DNA of 46,772 nt from an uncultured Pelagibacteraceae bacterium (GCA_902527265.1 CABZNY010000008.1:1-46772), one strand, 5' to 3'. Positions 31,362 to 39,003 are shown, counted from the first letter of the stretch. The notes: a model not told the origin generated them from the letters alone. Translations and numbers: made by a program.

Positions 31362-32131
31362 TAATTTGTTTCTTTTCTGATTTGCTCTATTTTAATTTTT
31401 TTTTGAAGACTTCTGTTTGAATCATATAAAAGATTAAATTTAACTTTTTTATTAATCTTAATAGATATTATCTTTGCATTTCTAACTTCGTAATTGTCAG
31501 CAACCGCACTTATTGGTCTTTTATTGATATTTAGATTTTTGATTGTTATTTTTGATTTATCGCTCACAATTCTTCCCTTCCATCTTCTAGGTCTGAAAGC
31601 GCTAATGGGCCTAATAGAAAGTTTTTTAGAGTCTAAGTTTAATATTGGTCCATAAACTGACATATTATATGCAGTGCTTCCTGCAGGTGTTGAAATTAAT
31701 ACACCATCAGAAACTAATTTTTTAATAATTTTTTGCGAACCGTTAGAAATTTCAAGTGATGCAGTTTGTCTACTTTGTCTTAAAATAGATACTTCATTGA
31801 TAGCAATAGACTTTTTAGTTTTATTAAACTTATTCTTTACACTCATTTCTAAAGGCGAAATCGAAACTTGTTTTGCTTTAGATAAATTTCTAATGGTATT
31901 TTTTGACGAAAACTTATTCATTAAAAAACCATAACTACCAGCATTAATTCCATAAAAGGGTTTTTTGTATTTATTATACTTTTTCAATGACGAGAGCATA
32001 AAACCATCACCCCCAACAACAATTATTAGATTGCATTTACCTAATGATATATTTTTGATTTTATGATCTAGAAAATTTTTAATTTTTTTTGATGTTTTTG
32101 TATGATCAAAAAGTATGTGTGGCTTTAACAT
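31361..32131 (-). CDS. nadK: NAD kinase
   Basis: Phosphorylates NAD to NADP. The GGDG motif is at residues 40-43 in IIVVGGDGFMLSSLKKY, followed by GINAGSYGFLMN. AINEVSILR and SDGVLISTPAGSTAYNMSVY are the other family motifs. It is 256 residues, on the short side. It begins four bases after the 3' end of tRNA-Leu and overlaps dmdA, so both may be read from the tRNA-Leu promoter. Confidence 0.92.
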   Translation of the reverse strand: MLKPHILFDHTKTSKKIKNFLDHKIKNISLGKCNLIIVVGGDGFMLSSLKKYNKYKKPFYGINAGSYGFLMNKFSSKNTIRNLSKAKQVSISPLEMSVKNKFNKTKKSIAINEVSILRQSRQTASLEISNGSQKIIKKLVSDGVLISTPAGSTAYNMSVYGPILNLDSKKLSIRPISAFRPRRWKGRIVSDKSKITIKNLNINKRPISAVADNYEVRNAKIISIKINKKVKFNLLYDSNRSLQKKIKIEQIRKETN

Positions 32132-32135
32132 TTAG

Positions 32136-32221
32136 TGGTGCCCTCGGCCAGACTCGAACTGGCACTCCATAAATGGCAAGGATTTTAAGTCCTTTGTGTC
32201 TACCAATTTCACCACGAGGGC
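32136..32221 (-). tRNA. tRNA-Leu (TAA), intact, integration target
   Basis: An 86-nt class II tRNA with acceptor GCCCTCG pairing CGAGGGC, encoded CCA, anticodon loop CTTAAAA (anticodon TAA), a long variable arm, and T-loop TTCGAGTC. Its 5' half up to the anticodon loop (32183-32221) is repeated at 35072 and 39072. I infer that its 5' half and promoter now come from the adjacent cassette, while the 3' half is ancestral. Confidence 0.96.
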
Positions 32222-32223
32222 AT
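32183..32223. repeat. att-like core copy A (within intact tRNA-Leu)
   Basis: First of three identical 41-bp copies. It covers tRNA nucleotides 1-39 (5' end through anticodon loop) plus two bases upstream. Identity with the other copies stops abruptly at the anticodon-loop side and fades gradually on the promoter side, which places the inferred crossover in or near the anticodon loop. Confidence 0.85.
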
Positions 32224-32239
32224 TAGTTATTTTCATGAG

Positions 32240-32268
32240 TGTTTATGCCAATATTTATAATTGAACAA
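32240..32268 (-). promoter_or_regulatory. Candidate tRNA-Leu promoter carried by cassette 1
   Basis: On the minus strand TTGTTC (32263-32268), 17 nt, then TAAACA (32240-32245), ending 18 nt before the tRNA. The equivalent block after copy B keeps TTGTTG-17-TAAATA. Copy C keeps the -10 but not the -35, since the phosphatase gene begins there. This is consistent with cassettes bringing a standard promoter for the rebuilt tRNA. Confidence 0.45.
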
Positions 32269-32305
32269 GAGTAATAAGTAAAATTTTTTTATTTTATCTC
32301 CCTGG

Positions 32306-32323
32306 CTTCTAGTTAGCTTCTAG
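32306..32323. promoter_or_regulatory. Cassette 1 left direct-repeat box (CTTCTAG x2)
   Basis: CTTCTAG at 32306 and again at 32317, a 7-bp repeat with a 4-bp spacer (11-bp period). It starts 83 bp from the end of core A, the same distance as the corresponding box in cassette 2. On the minus strand GAGATAA follows the box by five bases. Confidence 0.65.
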
Positions 32324-32325
32324 TT

Positions 32326-32341
32326 ATCCTATAAAATCCTA
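32326..32341. repeat. Cassette 1 left arm repeat (ATCCTA x2)
   Basis: ATCCTA at 32326 and 32336, 10 bp apart (TAGGAT on the minus strand). The stop codon of the last cassette gene lies directly beside the array, exactly as in cassette 2 (35215 and 35225). The right arm holds related TAGGAT repeats in inverted orientation. Confidence 0.6.
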
Positions 32342-32342
32342 T

Positions 32343-33017
32343 TTAATAAATTTCCTCACACTCATAAAGGTTATCTGTATCAATTACCGAACCATATTTT
32401 TTAATACTTTTTGCATCATATTTTGCTTTAGTAGTTTCTAGGTAAAGCTTATTTATTTTTTCAAAGTCATTTTGTAATTGTATAAGAATTCCCTCACTAT
32501 ATGAGCTATGTTTAAATTGAGTGTCGTATACTTTGAATTGAGCTTTAGCTACTTTTTCTAATTTTTTTGTAGTTTGTAAAGCTGTATCTGCAAGAAAGTA
32601 TTTTTTTAAGTCGTTATCATAATAAAAAACTCTATGAGACCAAATTGACATTACTCTATTATCAATCACAAAGAATCTATACCAGACATAAACATCGCTT
32701 AAAGAAAATAACTCATCTTGTAAATTTTCAAAGTAAAATGGAACAGTTTCAAATGGTGGCATAAATGCTGCTTCATCTTGATCGTACATCATTGTCAATC
32801 TTAATTCTTGATCTTCAAAAAAACCCACATAATCATAATCAACAGTTGCTTTTCCTTCAAGATGTTTACAAGCGAAACCTAGAGTAGCATAACCAATTGA
32901 AGGTTCTTTTGAGTTTGTCTTCTGTGTAATTAAAAAAATAAAGGAAAAGAAAAATAAAAGTTTTATCAAAGTAACAAATTTAATTTCTAGTTTGTATGTG
33001 AAATTCTCTTGCCTCAT
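32343..33017 (-). CDS. Exported or membrane-anchored protein of unknown function (cassette 1)
   Basis: I do not recognise a family. It has 224 residues with a hydrophobic stretch at about 16-31 (TLIKLLFFFSFIFLIT) that looks like a signal peptide or anchor. The mature part is rich in aromatic and acidic residues, has Cys near the start (GFACKHLEG) and two residues before the end (YECEEIY), and a helical Lys-rich region after residue 150. The ATG at 33017 overlaps the preceding gene by 38 nt, so a later non-ATG start nearer the hydrophobic stretch is possible. It is last in a three-gene unit, and its stop abuts the left arm repeats. Confidence 0.7.
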   Translation of the reverse strand: MRQENFTYKLEIKFVTLIKLLFFFSFIFLITQKTNSKEPSIGYATLGFACKHLEGKATVDYDYVGFFEDQELRLTMMYDQDEAAFMPPFETVPFYFENLQDELFSLSDVYVWYRFFVIDNRVMSIWSHRVFYYDNDLKKYFLADTALQTTKKLEKVAKAQFKVYDTQFKHSSYSEGILIQLQNDFEKINKLYLETTKAKYDAKSIKKYGSVIDTDNLYECEEIY

Positions 33018-33915
33018 TAAATTTAGAATATAGTAATTCTAACTCATCTTTTGACGGAAGTCTTTTATAAAATTCATCTACAAATTTTTCATCGCTATAT
33101 CTAATTTCGTTATCATTTAATAAATCAAGTATTCGTTTTCTATAATTATCAAGAAAACTAGCAAATTTACCATTCGGATTAACCGGCATATACTTTGATC
33201 TTTTTATAACTTGCTCTTTTAAAAAAGTTTTATAATTAAATGTAGCCCAAAAATATAATCTTTGACCAGTTGTATCTCCAGTTTTTCGTTTGATTTTTAT
33301 AAAAGATATTTCTTTCTTGTTGCTTAGGGCAATTGTGCTGAAATGAGCAATTATGTCGATATTTTTCTTCTCAATAGGAAGATACAAATTTGTTGAGTCT
33401 CCATCTTCTGTAAAGCCAAGGCTGCCCCGGTTAGTGATCCCCTCCGCAACAGAATTCCTATAAATATCTGAAAATGAATATAAATTTAAAGGGCAAAAAC
33501 CTGAGGTAGACACTTTTGAATATCTATTCTCTACTCCGCAAGGAACGCAAGCATTTACTTGCACAACGTTTAAAAGTTTATTTTTATTTTTATTTTTAAG
33601 TATTGTAAAACTTGACAAAGGTTTACACCATGAATTTTTTACCCAGATATCTTTTTTATTTCGATAAAATTTTTTTTGTTTTTTTTTTTTATTTTTAATA
33701 ACATTATAAGAAATTTGTTCACTTTTAATTTTATCTAAAAAATAAATTTCGTCTCTACATAATCCTCTACAAGTGTGATCTCCTGGTTTATGATTACCTG
33801 ATAGAAATTTCTCTTTATGTTTTTTTAAATATTCTTCGTAGGCTTTTCTCTCTTTTTCTCCAGCGAGGCTAATATTGTTTATCATTATTATAAAAAGTAT
33901 TAAGATAATTTTCAC
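32980..33915 (-). CDS. Exported Cys-containing protein of unknown function (cassette 1)
   Basis: No family recognised. It has 311 residues. The N-terminus MKIILILFIIMINNISLAG is a signal peptide with likely cleavage after SLA. Seven cysteines follow in pairs (TCRGLC, NSWC, NACVPCG, GFCPLN), suggesting disulphides in the periplasm or outside the cell. A Lys/Arg-rich segment (about 70-90) contains a run of A on the plus-strand complement. The C-terminal part (about 230-311) is helical and charged. It starts at the last base of the upstream stop, so translation is coupled. Confidence 0.75.
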   Translation of the reverse strand: MKIILILFIIMINNISLAGEKERKAYEEYLKKHKEKFLSGNHKPGDHTCRGLCRDEIYFLDKIKSEQISYNVIKNKKKKQKKFYRNKKDIWVKNSWCKPLSSFTILKNKNKNKLLNVVQVNACVPCGVENRYSKVSTSGFCPLNLYSFSDIYRNSVAEGITNRGSLGFTEDGDSTNLYLPIEKKNIDIIAHFSTIALSNKKEISFIKIKRKTGDTTGQRLYFWATFNYKTFLKEQVIKRSKYMPVNPNGKFASFLDNYRKRILDLLNDNEIRYSDEKFVDEFYKRLPSKDELELLYSKFNEAREFHIQTRN

Positions 33916-34898
33916 TAAAAACCTCTCAATGTTCTTGTGACACCATACTTAAACCATTTTCTATGCATAAAACTATTTGAAGGTGCATATTTAAACATAT
34001 TTCTCATAAAAAGAGGCTGAGATTTTACATTTGCAAGAGACCCTGCTTGTTGAGTTGTTAAACCAGATGAAGTTGAGGCACTTGATCCTGAGGAAGAAAA
34101 TGTACTTTTTGAAAATGTTTTAAAAATTCCTTTGGCAACCATGCCTACGACAGCAGCTATTATTATAAACTTAATAACTTTTTGCCAATTTGTTTGATTC
34201 TTTGTCCAGTTTTTTTCTTTTTGAACTTTATATTCTGGTTTTGTGAAATACTCTGTACCTAGAGCATTCATTAAAGTGAAAAAGAAATCAAAACCATCAC
34301 CTTTTTGGTACATTTTATCCAATTCACTTTGACCCCATATATTTTCTTTTTTAAGGGTATACACTAGTCCTCTAGGCTTAGTCAGTATAAATGAATTAAA
34401 AACTATATGTTCTATTCTCTCTTTTGTTTTAATACTAGAAAATTGATAAACATCATACGATCTAAACTCTTTATTAAAACAATCGATAAAATTATTATAA
34501 TTTTTTAAGTTTTTGCACTTTGTATTTTTAAGAATGTTGTTAATTTCTGTTTTTGCCGATTCAATTTTATAGCTAGAATTCAAAAAATCATTCCAATTTT
34601 CAATTGCAACTTCATTATTTATAAAGCCCTCATCAATACTTTCATTAAAAATATTTGCTACAGATATAATATCAAAAATTTCTTTTTTTCTCTCAATATT
34701 TAATTTACCTATTTCTTTGGAAATAATACTTTCCTCTTCTATACAACCTACAAATTCTTTAAAATTTTTTAAATACTTATTACAATTTATGAATTCGTAA
34801 AAATTTGTCTCATTTTCAATAGTAATAGAATTAGAATATGATAGTGTTGGGTTTAAGATCAATACTGTTGATACAATAATTATTAAAATTTTCTTCAC
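33915..34898 (-). CDS. Exported protein with C-terminal membrane segment, unknown function (cassette 1)
   Basis: No family recognised. It has 327 residues. The signal peptide MKKILIIIVSTVLILNPTLS ends near residue 22. The exported region has four regularly placed Cys (INC, FVGC, TKC, FIDC) in two similar blocks: NFYEFINCNKYLKNFKEFVGC and KCKNLKNYNNFIDC, hinting at an internal repeat. A transmembrane segment lies at about 241-259, followed by a Ser-rich stretch and a basic C-terminus. It is the first gene of the cassette, and the CTTCTAG box lies 28 nt upstream of the ATG. Confidence 0.72.
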   Translation of the reverse strand: MKKILIIIVSTVLILNPTLSYSNSITIENETNFYEFINCNKYLKNFKEFVGCIEEESIISKEIGKLNIERKKEIFDIISVANIFNESIDEGFINNEVAIENWNDFLNSSYKIESAKTEINNILKNTKCKNLKNYNNFIDCFNKEFRSYDVYQFSSIKTKERIEHIVFNSFILTKPRGLVYTLKKENIWGQSELDKMYQKGDGFDFFFTLMNALGTEYFTKPEYKVQKEKNWTKNQTNWQKVIKFIIIAAVVGMVAKGIFKTFSKSTFSSSGSSASTSSGLTTQQAGSLANVKSQPLFMRNMFKYAPSNSFMHRKWFKYGVTRTLRGF

Positions 34899-34926
34899 AA
34901 TTTTACTACAATAACTTATCTCTTAA

Positions 34927-34944
34927 CTTCTAGTCTACTTCTAG
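34927..34944 (-). promoter_or_regulatory. Cassette 1 right direct-repeat box upstream of first gene
   Basis: CTTCTAG at 34927 and 34938 (CTAGAAG on the minus strand), same 7-mer and same 11-bp period as the cassette's left box. On the minus strand the box is followed by TTAAGAGATAAG, a possible -10 region, and then the gene start. The layout resembles operators where an activator replaces the -35, or an excisionase/arm site overlapping a promoter. It starts 145 bp before core B. Confidence 0.6.
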
Positions 34945-35004
34945 TTTGTAAGAATTTATTATTCATATTTTCCAATAAAAATAATTAAAGGTTTTTATAA
35001 AGTG

Positions 35005-35048
35005 TAGGATTTAATGGGATTTAAGACTGCATGAGACTGTGTGAGACT
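35005..35048. repeat. Cassette 1 right arm: TAGGAT-type pair and three AGACT iterons
   Basis: TAGGAT (35005) and TGGGAT (35015) are followed by AGACT at 35024, 35034 and 35044, all at 10-bp steps within each group. The iterons lie 48, 38 and 28 bp before core B, the same offsets as in cassette 2. This resembles the arm-type sites of tyrosine-recombinase attachment regions. Confidence 0.65.
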
Positions 35049-35071
35049 ATAAAATATCTCTACCCTATGTT

Positions 35072-35112
35072 TTTTAAGTCCTTTGTGTCTACCAATTTCA
35101 CCACGAGGGCAT
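35072..35112. repeat. att-like core copy B (tRNA-Leu 5'-half fragment)
   Basis: It is identical over 41 bp to copies A and C. It is not a tRNA gene: the sequence on the anticodon side is cassette 1 right arm, not a 3' half. Similarity with the block after copy A continues for roughly 80 bp, including the tRNA promoter, then into the boxes by architecture rather than sequence. Confidence 0.85.
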
Positions 35113-35194
35113 GAGTTAATTTCATGATTATTTATGCTAATATTTATAATTCAACAAGTTTAATAAGTAAATTTTTTTTATTTTATCTCTCTGT

Positions 35195-35212
35195 ATACGA
35201 GGCTTGTACGAG
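35195..35212. promoter_or_regulatory. Cassette 2 left direct-repeat box (ATACGAG/GTACGAG)
   Basis: ATACGAG at 35195 and GTACGAG at 35206, 11 bp apart. It begins 83 bp after core B, exactly as the CTTCTAG pair in cassette 1. On the minus strand GAGATAA follows by five bases. Confidence 0.65.
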
Positions 35213-35214
35213 AC

Positions 35215-35230
35215 ATCCTATATTATCCTA
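35215..35230. repeat. Cassette 2 left arm repeat (ATCCTA x2)
   Basis: ATCCTA at 35215 and 35225, 10 bp apart, offset 103 bp from core B as in cassette 1. The stop codon of the last cassette gene lies directly beside it. Unlike the box next to it, this sequence is shared by both cassettes. Confidence 0.6.
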
Positions 35231-35231
35231 T

Positions 35232-36197
35232 TTAAAATCCTTTTTTGGTCCATTTTTTATAAATTGTTTTTTCTTTTTTTTGATCTTTGGGAGGTATACA
35301 CATATCACTTCTAAAATCATAATCTAATATTTGTGAACCACTTTTGACATAGGTTGTCGCTAAAAATGTATAATTATCATAGCCTTCGTTCTTATAAAAA
35401 TTTCCGTTGGAGGATAAATTAAATTTATCACTTATTATTGTATTTCCATCTTCTTGCCTGATTTCAAATTCTACGTTTTTTTTACCTTGGTAATCCACTT
35501 TTACAGATCCAATTTTTTCAGGTTTTGAGTCATAAGTTTGTGAATGAACAGTAATTTCAGATTTATCACTATTTAGTTTAAAGTATTGAAAACCGAATTC
35601 TTCACCACTTTTTATTTTTTCAACACCCACAGACCTATCTTCAATCATAACATTTAAACAAGCAAAATATATTTCCTCCTTAACAGCAGGTTTAATTTCC
35701 TCAGAAATATTAGATTTTTTTGCTACTGATGAAGACTCTTCGATAAAATTATATTTTATTAATATTTCTAATATATCATTATCACTTATACTCTTTTTTA
35801 TACCTTCGCCTTTTGGATCACTATTCCAACTAATATATCTAAAGTCACCCTCCGGAAATCTATAATCTATTTTATTCCATCGAATTACTTTTTGCTTACT
35901 TTTTGTTTGAGCGAATATAAAGCATTTATCTCCAGTCTCTTTTTTGCATTTACGTAATAAAGTTGAGGTTGCACCAGGACCACCACTACAATTTCCTGAC
36001 GGACAAATTCCGTAATATCCAATACTACCATCTTTTGATATAACAAATGATGTTGAAAATTCATTTCTTAGATATGCAATTAAATCATCTAAAGCTTTAT
36101 CGCTAATTTTTAAATCACCTTTTCCAATTTTTGCATAGGAATTTACGTTTATAAAAAAGCTAAATAATATAATGAGATACACTAATAATTTTTTCAT
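35232..36197 (-). CDS. Exported Cys-motif protein, caspase-module partner (cassette 2)
   Basis: 321 residues of unknown function. A signal peptide (about 1-22, ending NSYA) is followed by a domain of about 110 residues: GKGDLKISDKALDDLIAYL, then DGSIGYYGICPSGNC, KCKKETGDKCFIFAQ and KVIRWNK. The gene at 45931 encodes the same pattern (LS..A, DGS, CP..C, C..TG..C..FA, RW). The C-terminal region (about 175-321) is a separate beta-rich part with two more Cys, one in YFACLNV and one in SDMCIPP. It lies 41 nt after the small exported gene and ends at the left arm repeats. Confidence 0.75.
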   Translation of the reverse strand: MKKLLVYLIILFSFFINVNSYAKIGKGDLKISDKALDDLIAYLRNEFSTSFVISKDGSIGYYGICPSGNCSGGPGATSTLLRKCKKETGDKCFIFAQTKSKQKVIRWNKIDYRFPEGDFRYISWNSDPKGEGIKKSISDNDILEILIKYNFIEESSSVAKKSNISEEIKPAVKEEIYFACLNVMIEDRSVGVEKIKSGEEFGFQYFKLNSDKSEITVHSQTYDSKPEKIGSVKVDYQGKKNVEFEIRQEDGNTIISDKFNLSSNGNFYKNEGYDNYTFLATTYVKSGSQILDYDFRSDMCIPPKDQKKEKTIYKKWTKKGF

Positions 36198-36238
36198 ACT
36201 TTATTTTTTCTAATTACTCTTCAAATATAAAGATTAAT

Positions 36239-36829
36239 TTAATAAGCTTCATTATCAATGAAATATAAATAATTTTTTGAGCTAATACTAACATTAAGCG
36301 TATCATACCAATTGTTTTTAATTACAGTTTTATCGTTTTTGTCCCAATTAGCACACCATACTCTAACACTACCGTCATTAAGATTAAAATCTGTCAAATA
36401 AGCTTTAGAATTCCCATAAGTATAATTATAATAATTTTCGTATTCATTTTTTTTTACTCCATAAAAGATTTTTTCTAATTCATTTACTACGACTTTCTTT
36501 TTTTTTAAACATTCATTTAATGAAATTTTAAGTCTCCCTTTAACAGATTGAATTTTATAATTTGGATCATTATCGAGAATATGAAAATCATAAGCTTCGT
36601 ACGAACTATTAATTTCTGGAAGTAATAAAATAATTTTCATTTTTTTTGATCCTGGATAATAAATAACATTTTTTAATGCGTTAGTAATTTTAGTTTTGCT
36701 AAAGTATTTTAATAAGCTATCTCCAATACTCATTTCATCAATTTCAAAATCTCTAATATCGTCAGCTTTAATATGATTATTTAATATTAAGAAAAAAAAA
36801 ATTAACAGATATGTTTTTATTTGTTTCAT
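36239..36829 (-). CDS. Small exported protein of the DIRDFEI type, unknown function (cassette 2)
   Basis: 196 residues. The signal peptide MKQIKTYLLIFFFLILNNHI ends near residue 22. The mature protein begins DDIRDFEIDEMSIGDSLLKY, a start I associate with uncharacterised SAR11 exported proteins. The C-terminal segment DGSVRVWCANWDKNDKT to YFIDNEAY is matched by the partial gene at 46630 (DRFIIACYDWAEKTGY to FLNEEAYK). It lies 17 nt after the caspase gene. No enzymatic motif is visible. Confidence 0.75.
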   Translation of the reverse strand: MKQIKTYLLIFFFLILNNHIKADDIRDFEIDEMSIGDSLLKYFSKTKITNALKNVIYYPGSKKMKIILLLPEINSSYEAYDFHILDNDPNYKIQSVKGRLKISLNECLKKKKVVVNELEKIFYGVKKNEYENYYNYTYGNSKAYLTDFNLNDGSVRVWCANWDKNDKTVIKNNWYDTLNVSISSKNYLYFIDNEAY

Positions 36830-36846
36830 ATAATTAATTATCTTTT

Positions 36847-38904
36847 TTATCTGTAACTCATCAATACATTATCAGGGTCACCTGCAAGCATCGGATCTTG
36901 TTGTCTGTTTTGTGTAAAAGCCTCTTGTGAAACATTATCTTTTAAGTAAGCAATGAGTTCACCATTAGTAATCTTCTTATCCTCATTCTCATCTGCCTTA
37001 CCTTCTAGCCCTTTCATTAAATAATAAGAGAACATTCCATGTTTAGCTTCTTCGATACTGCCTGACGTTTGATCATAATTTGAGGCGGTAAATATCGTAA
37101 AATTAGTTGGTGTATCTTGTTCATCAGCAACAATTCTAATAGGTCTTAAACTTGCAACTAACATTCTCTCATCTCTTGTTTGGCCGCTATAACAAGTATC
37201 AAAGAACATTGTTACTGATCTTGGACTAACTTTGTTTATAAGAGATATTAATTCAACTCTAGAAATAGCTGTATCTTCTAATAAAGACGACTCTCCATCT
37301 TGTGGTAATATATATAAATCTTCACCATTATCAGATGCTAGTCCATGACCGGCAAAAAATAAATGTATGTCCTTACCACCATCACCTGCAATCTTTGGTA
37401 ACCATAGTTTGAAGGCTTTTAATACTTGTGATCTTGTAGCCTTATCATCAATTAATATTTTAAGGTTTGATGGTTTAATGCCTAAAGCACGTGTAGCGTA
37501 AGCTCTAAAGGCTTTTGCATCTCTATTAGCGTATTTAGCATCTAAATTGTTAAGGTTTTCGTATTTCTCAATTCCTATAATAATAGCTATTTTATTTTTA
37601 TCAGTTTTAACCTTTACATTATTAGGATTTAAATCTTCGTAAACTTTAGCAGTATCAGTTGATTGTAAATCAATAGTTACTTTAATAGTTTTCTCAGCTC
37701 TATTATTCCATTTATCAATTGCAACAATTTTAATTTCTTCTGCAACATCTGGATCAATATTAAATCTTTCTAACTCGAACTTCCCTTTTTTAACCTGGAC
37801 TTGTCTTCCATCTATAGTTAAATAGATCTGACTTTTATCCCTAACCTTCCCTTTCAAAGTATATGCTTGACTATCAACAGTAATAGCTTCTGCTATCTCT
37901 ATTACAGGTGCATCGTTATCAATATCATTATTTTTTGGTTTAAACTCATTTTGCTCAGATTTGTTTGCTATTGCTGTATTAGTTCTTACTCCCTTGTATT
38001 TTCCTTTTTTAGGAAGTTCTCTATTGTTTTTAATAAAGCCCCAATCTCCATCTAACTTTGCAAAATTTTCTTGGAACTTAAATTTAAACCATCCATTTGT
38101 TTCACCTTCTGTCCAAAATATTTTTAAGGTTTGGTCATCTAATAGTTTACCATCATACAATGGTCCTCCATAAATTTTATTATTCACTTCGTAGGTATAG
38201 TTTCCTATTATTTCACCATATTTATTTGTATTAATATTTAATTTGAAAGGGTCTCCCTGACTATTTTTACCTTCATATGAACCAATTAAATTTTTTGGTA
38301 TACCTTTATCCTGTGCTTCGGTTGGTTCTGCTTTAGCAATTTGGGTGTTTATGTCTGAACCACAAAGCCATTCCCACTTTTGAGGATCATATACATGCAT
38401 TTTGGCATTTTTGGCTTTGAAACAATATAAGCTTTTTGAAACAGTTGTGCCGTTCCAATTATAATTACTATTTTCTTTTTGACTTAGTTCTGCTTTGGCA
38501 ATTTGGGTATCAGTATTTAAAAATTTTATTTTAGCTATTTTAGATTTTGATATAAAACGTTTTTTTTTACCATTAATATATAGATTGCCATATTCTCTTT
38601 TTCCTTTAAAAGAATTTTTTTTTATTTTTATCTTATATGTTGTGTTGTTAAATTTAATCGAATATTTTTTGCCTCTAATATTTTTCCAAGTACACGAAGA
38701 TTCATCATAATAAGCTCTATTAATTAATGCATTTATATCTATGGTATGTAAACAAGTATTATTTTCTAGAAAGACAATATGGTTAGCTGAATCATTTAAT
38801 TTCCAAACAGTGTTCACAAGTTTGTCTTGGGCTGACTGAGCATTAACACTGAACGTCAACCCCAAACCGATAACTATAAATAGATATGCCAGTAAGCGTT
38901 TCAT
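36847..38904 (-). CDS. Exported caspase-like (C14) peptidase with Ig-like domain (cassette 2)
   Basis: Predicted exported cysteine peptidase, 685 residues. Order: signal peptide (1-22, ending SVNA); an N-terminal unknown region; a short WNG...SLYC...WEWLC motif (about 149-185) shared with the protein at 43407; a beta-rich part; an Ig-like domain (about 331-410, from DNDAPVIEIAEA); and a caspase domain (about 430-640). Catalytic His520 is in FFAGHGLAS and Cys571 in FFDTCYSGQ. An EF-hand-like loop D638-E649 (DENEDKKITNGE) sits near the C-terminus, suggesting calcium control. It is the first gene of the cassette, behind the GTACGAG box. Substrate unknown. Confidence 0.88.
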   Translation of the reverse strand: MKRLLAYLFIVIGLGLTFSVNAQSAQDKLVNTVWKLNDSANHIVFLENNTCLHTIDINALINRAYYDESSCTWKNIRGKKYSIKFNNTTYKIKIKKNSFKGKREYGNLYINGKKKRFISKSKIAKIKFLNTDTQIAKAELSQKENSNYNWNGTTVSKSLYCFKAKNAKMHVYDPQKWEWLCGSDINTQIAKAEPTEAQDKGIPKNLIGSYEGKNSQGDPFKLNINTNKYGEIIGNYTYEVNNKIYGGPLYDGKLLDDQTLKIFWTEGETNGWFKFKFQENFAKLDGDWGFIKNNRELPKKGKYKGVRTNTAIANKSEQNEFKPKNNDIDNDAPVIEIAEAITVDSQAYTLKGKVRDKSQIYLTIDGRQVQVKKGKFELERFNIDPDVAEEIKIVAIDKWNNRAEKTIKVTIDLQSTDTAKVYEDLNPNNVKVKTDKNKIAIIIGIEKYENLNNLDAKYANRDAKAFRAYATRALGIKPSNLKILIDDKATRSQVLKAFKLWLPKIAGDGGKDIHLFFAGHGLASDNGEDLYILPQDGESSLLEDTAISRVELISLINKVSPRSVTMFFDTCYSGQTRDERMLVASLRPIRIVADEQDTPTNFTIFTASNYDQTSGSIEEAKHGMFSYYLMKGLEGKADENEDKKITNGELIAYLKDNVSQEAFTQNRQQDPMLAGDPDNVLMSYR

Positions 38905-38926
38905 AACATTTATATTATCTCTTTAT

Positions 38927-38944
38927 GTACGAGGTGTGTACGAG
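38927..38944 (-). promoter_or_regulatory. Cassette 2 right direct-repeat box upstream of caspase gene
   Basis: GTACGAG at 38927 and 38938 (CTCGTAC on the minus strand). GAGATAATATAAATG follows on the minus strand and may include the -10, giving a very short leader before the ATG at 38904. It starts 145 bp before core C, the same offset as the box in cassette 1. No -35 consensus is visible, so an activator or a recombination protein may bind here. Confidence 0.6.
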
Positions 38945-39003
38945 AATTTGATCATTTTTATCTATTGATTTTACTATTTAATTTAAGAGTGTAATTAATT
39001 TTA

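Larger units (their letters stand above)
32183..35071. mobile_element. Putative integrase-less tRNA-Leu cassette 1 (2,889 bp)
   Basis: The cassette is bounded by two copies of a 41-bp repeat (tRNA-Leu 5' half plus two flanking bases) at 32183-32223 and 35072-35112. From the left it holds a duplicated tRNA-upstream block, a CTTCTAG pair (32306), an ATCCTA pair (32326), three minus-strand genes for exported proteins, a second CTTCTAG pair (34927), and a right arm with TAGGAT-type and AGACT repeats. All these offsets match cassette 2. There is no recombinase, replication or conjugation gene. It is probably the more recent insertion because it abuts the intact tRNA. Confidence 0.75.

Noticed and set aside
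34927-34944. A true Pho box upstream of cassette genes
   Set aside because: The 7-4-7 layout is the same as a PhoB site, but the 7-mers do not match CTGTCAT and differ between cassettes, so I only use the comparison of layout.
35072-35112. A second (and at 39072 a third) tRNA-Leu gene
   Set aside because: Only the 5' half to the anticodon loop is present; the continuation is cassette right arm, with no variable arm, T-arm or acceptor 3' strand.
36847-38904. Cytoplasmic caspase/CHAT defence effector such as those of gasdermin or CRISPR-caspase systems
   Set aside because: Both caspases have clear signal peptides and Ig-like domains, and neighbours are exported proteins; no gasdermin, CRISPR or TPR sensor gene is present.
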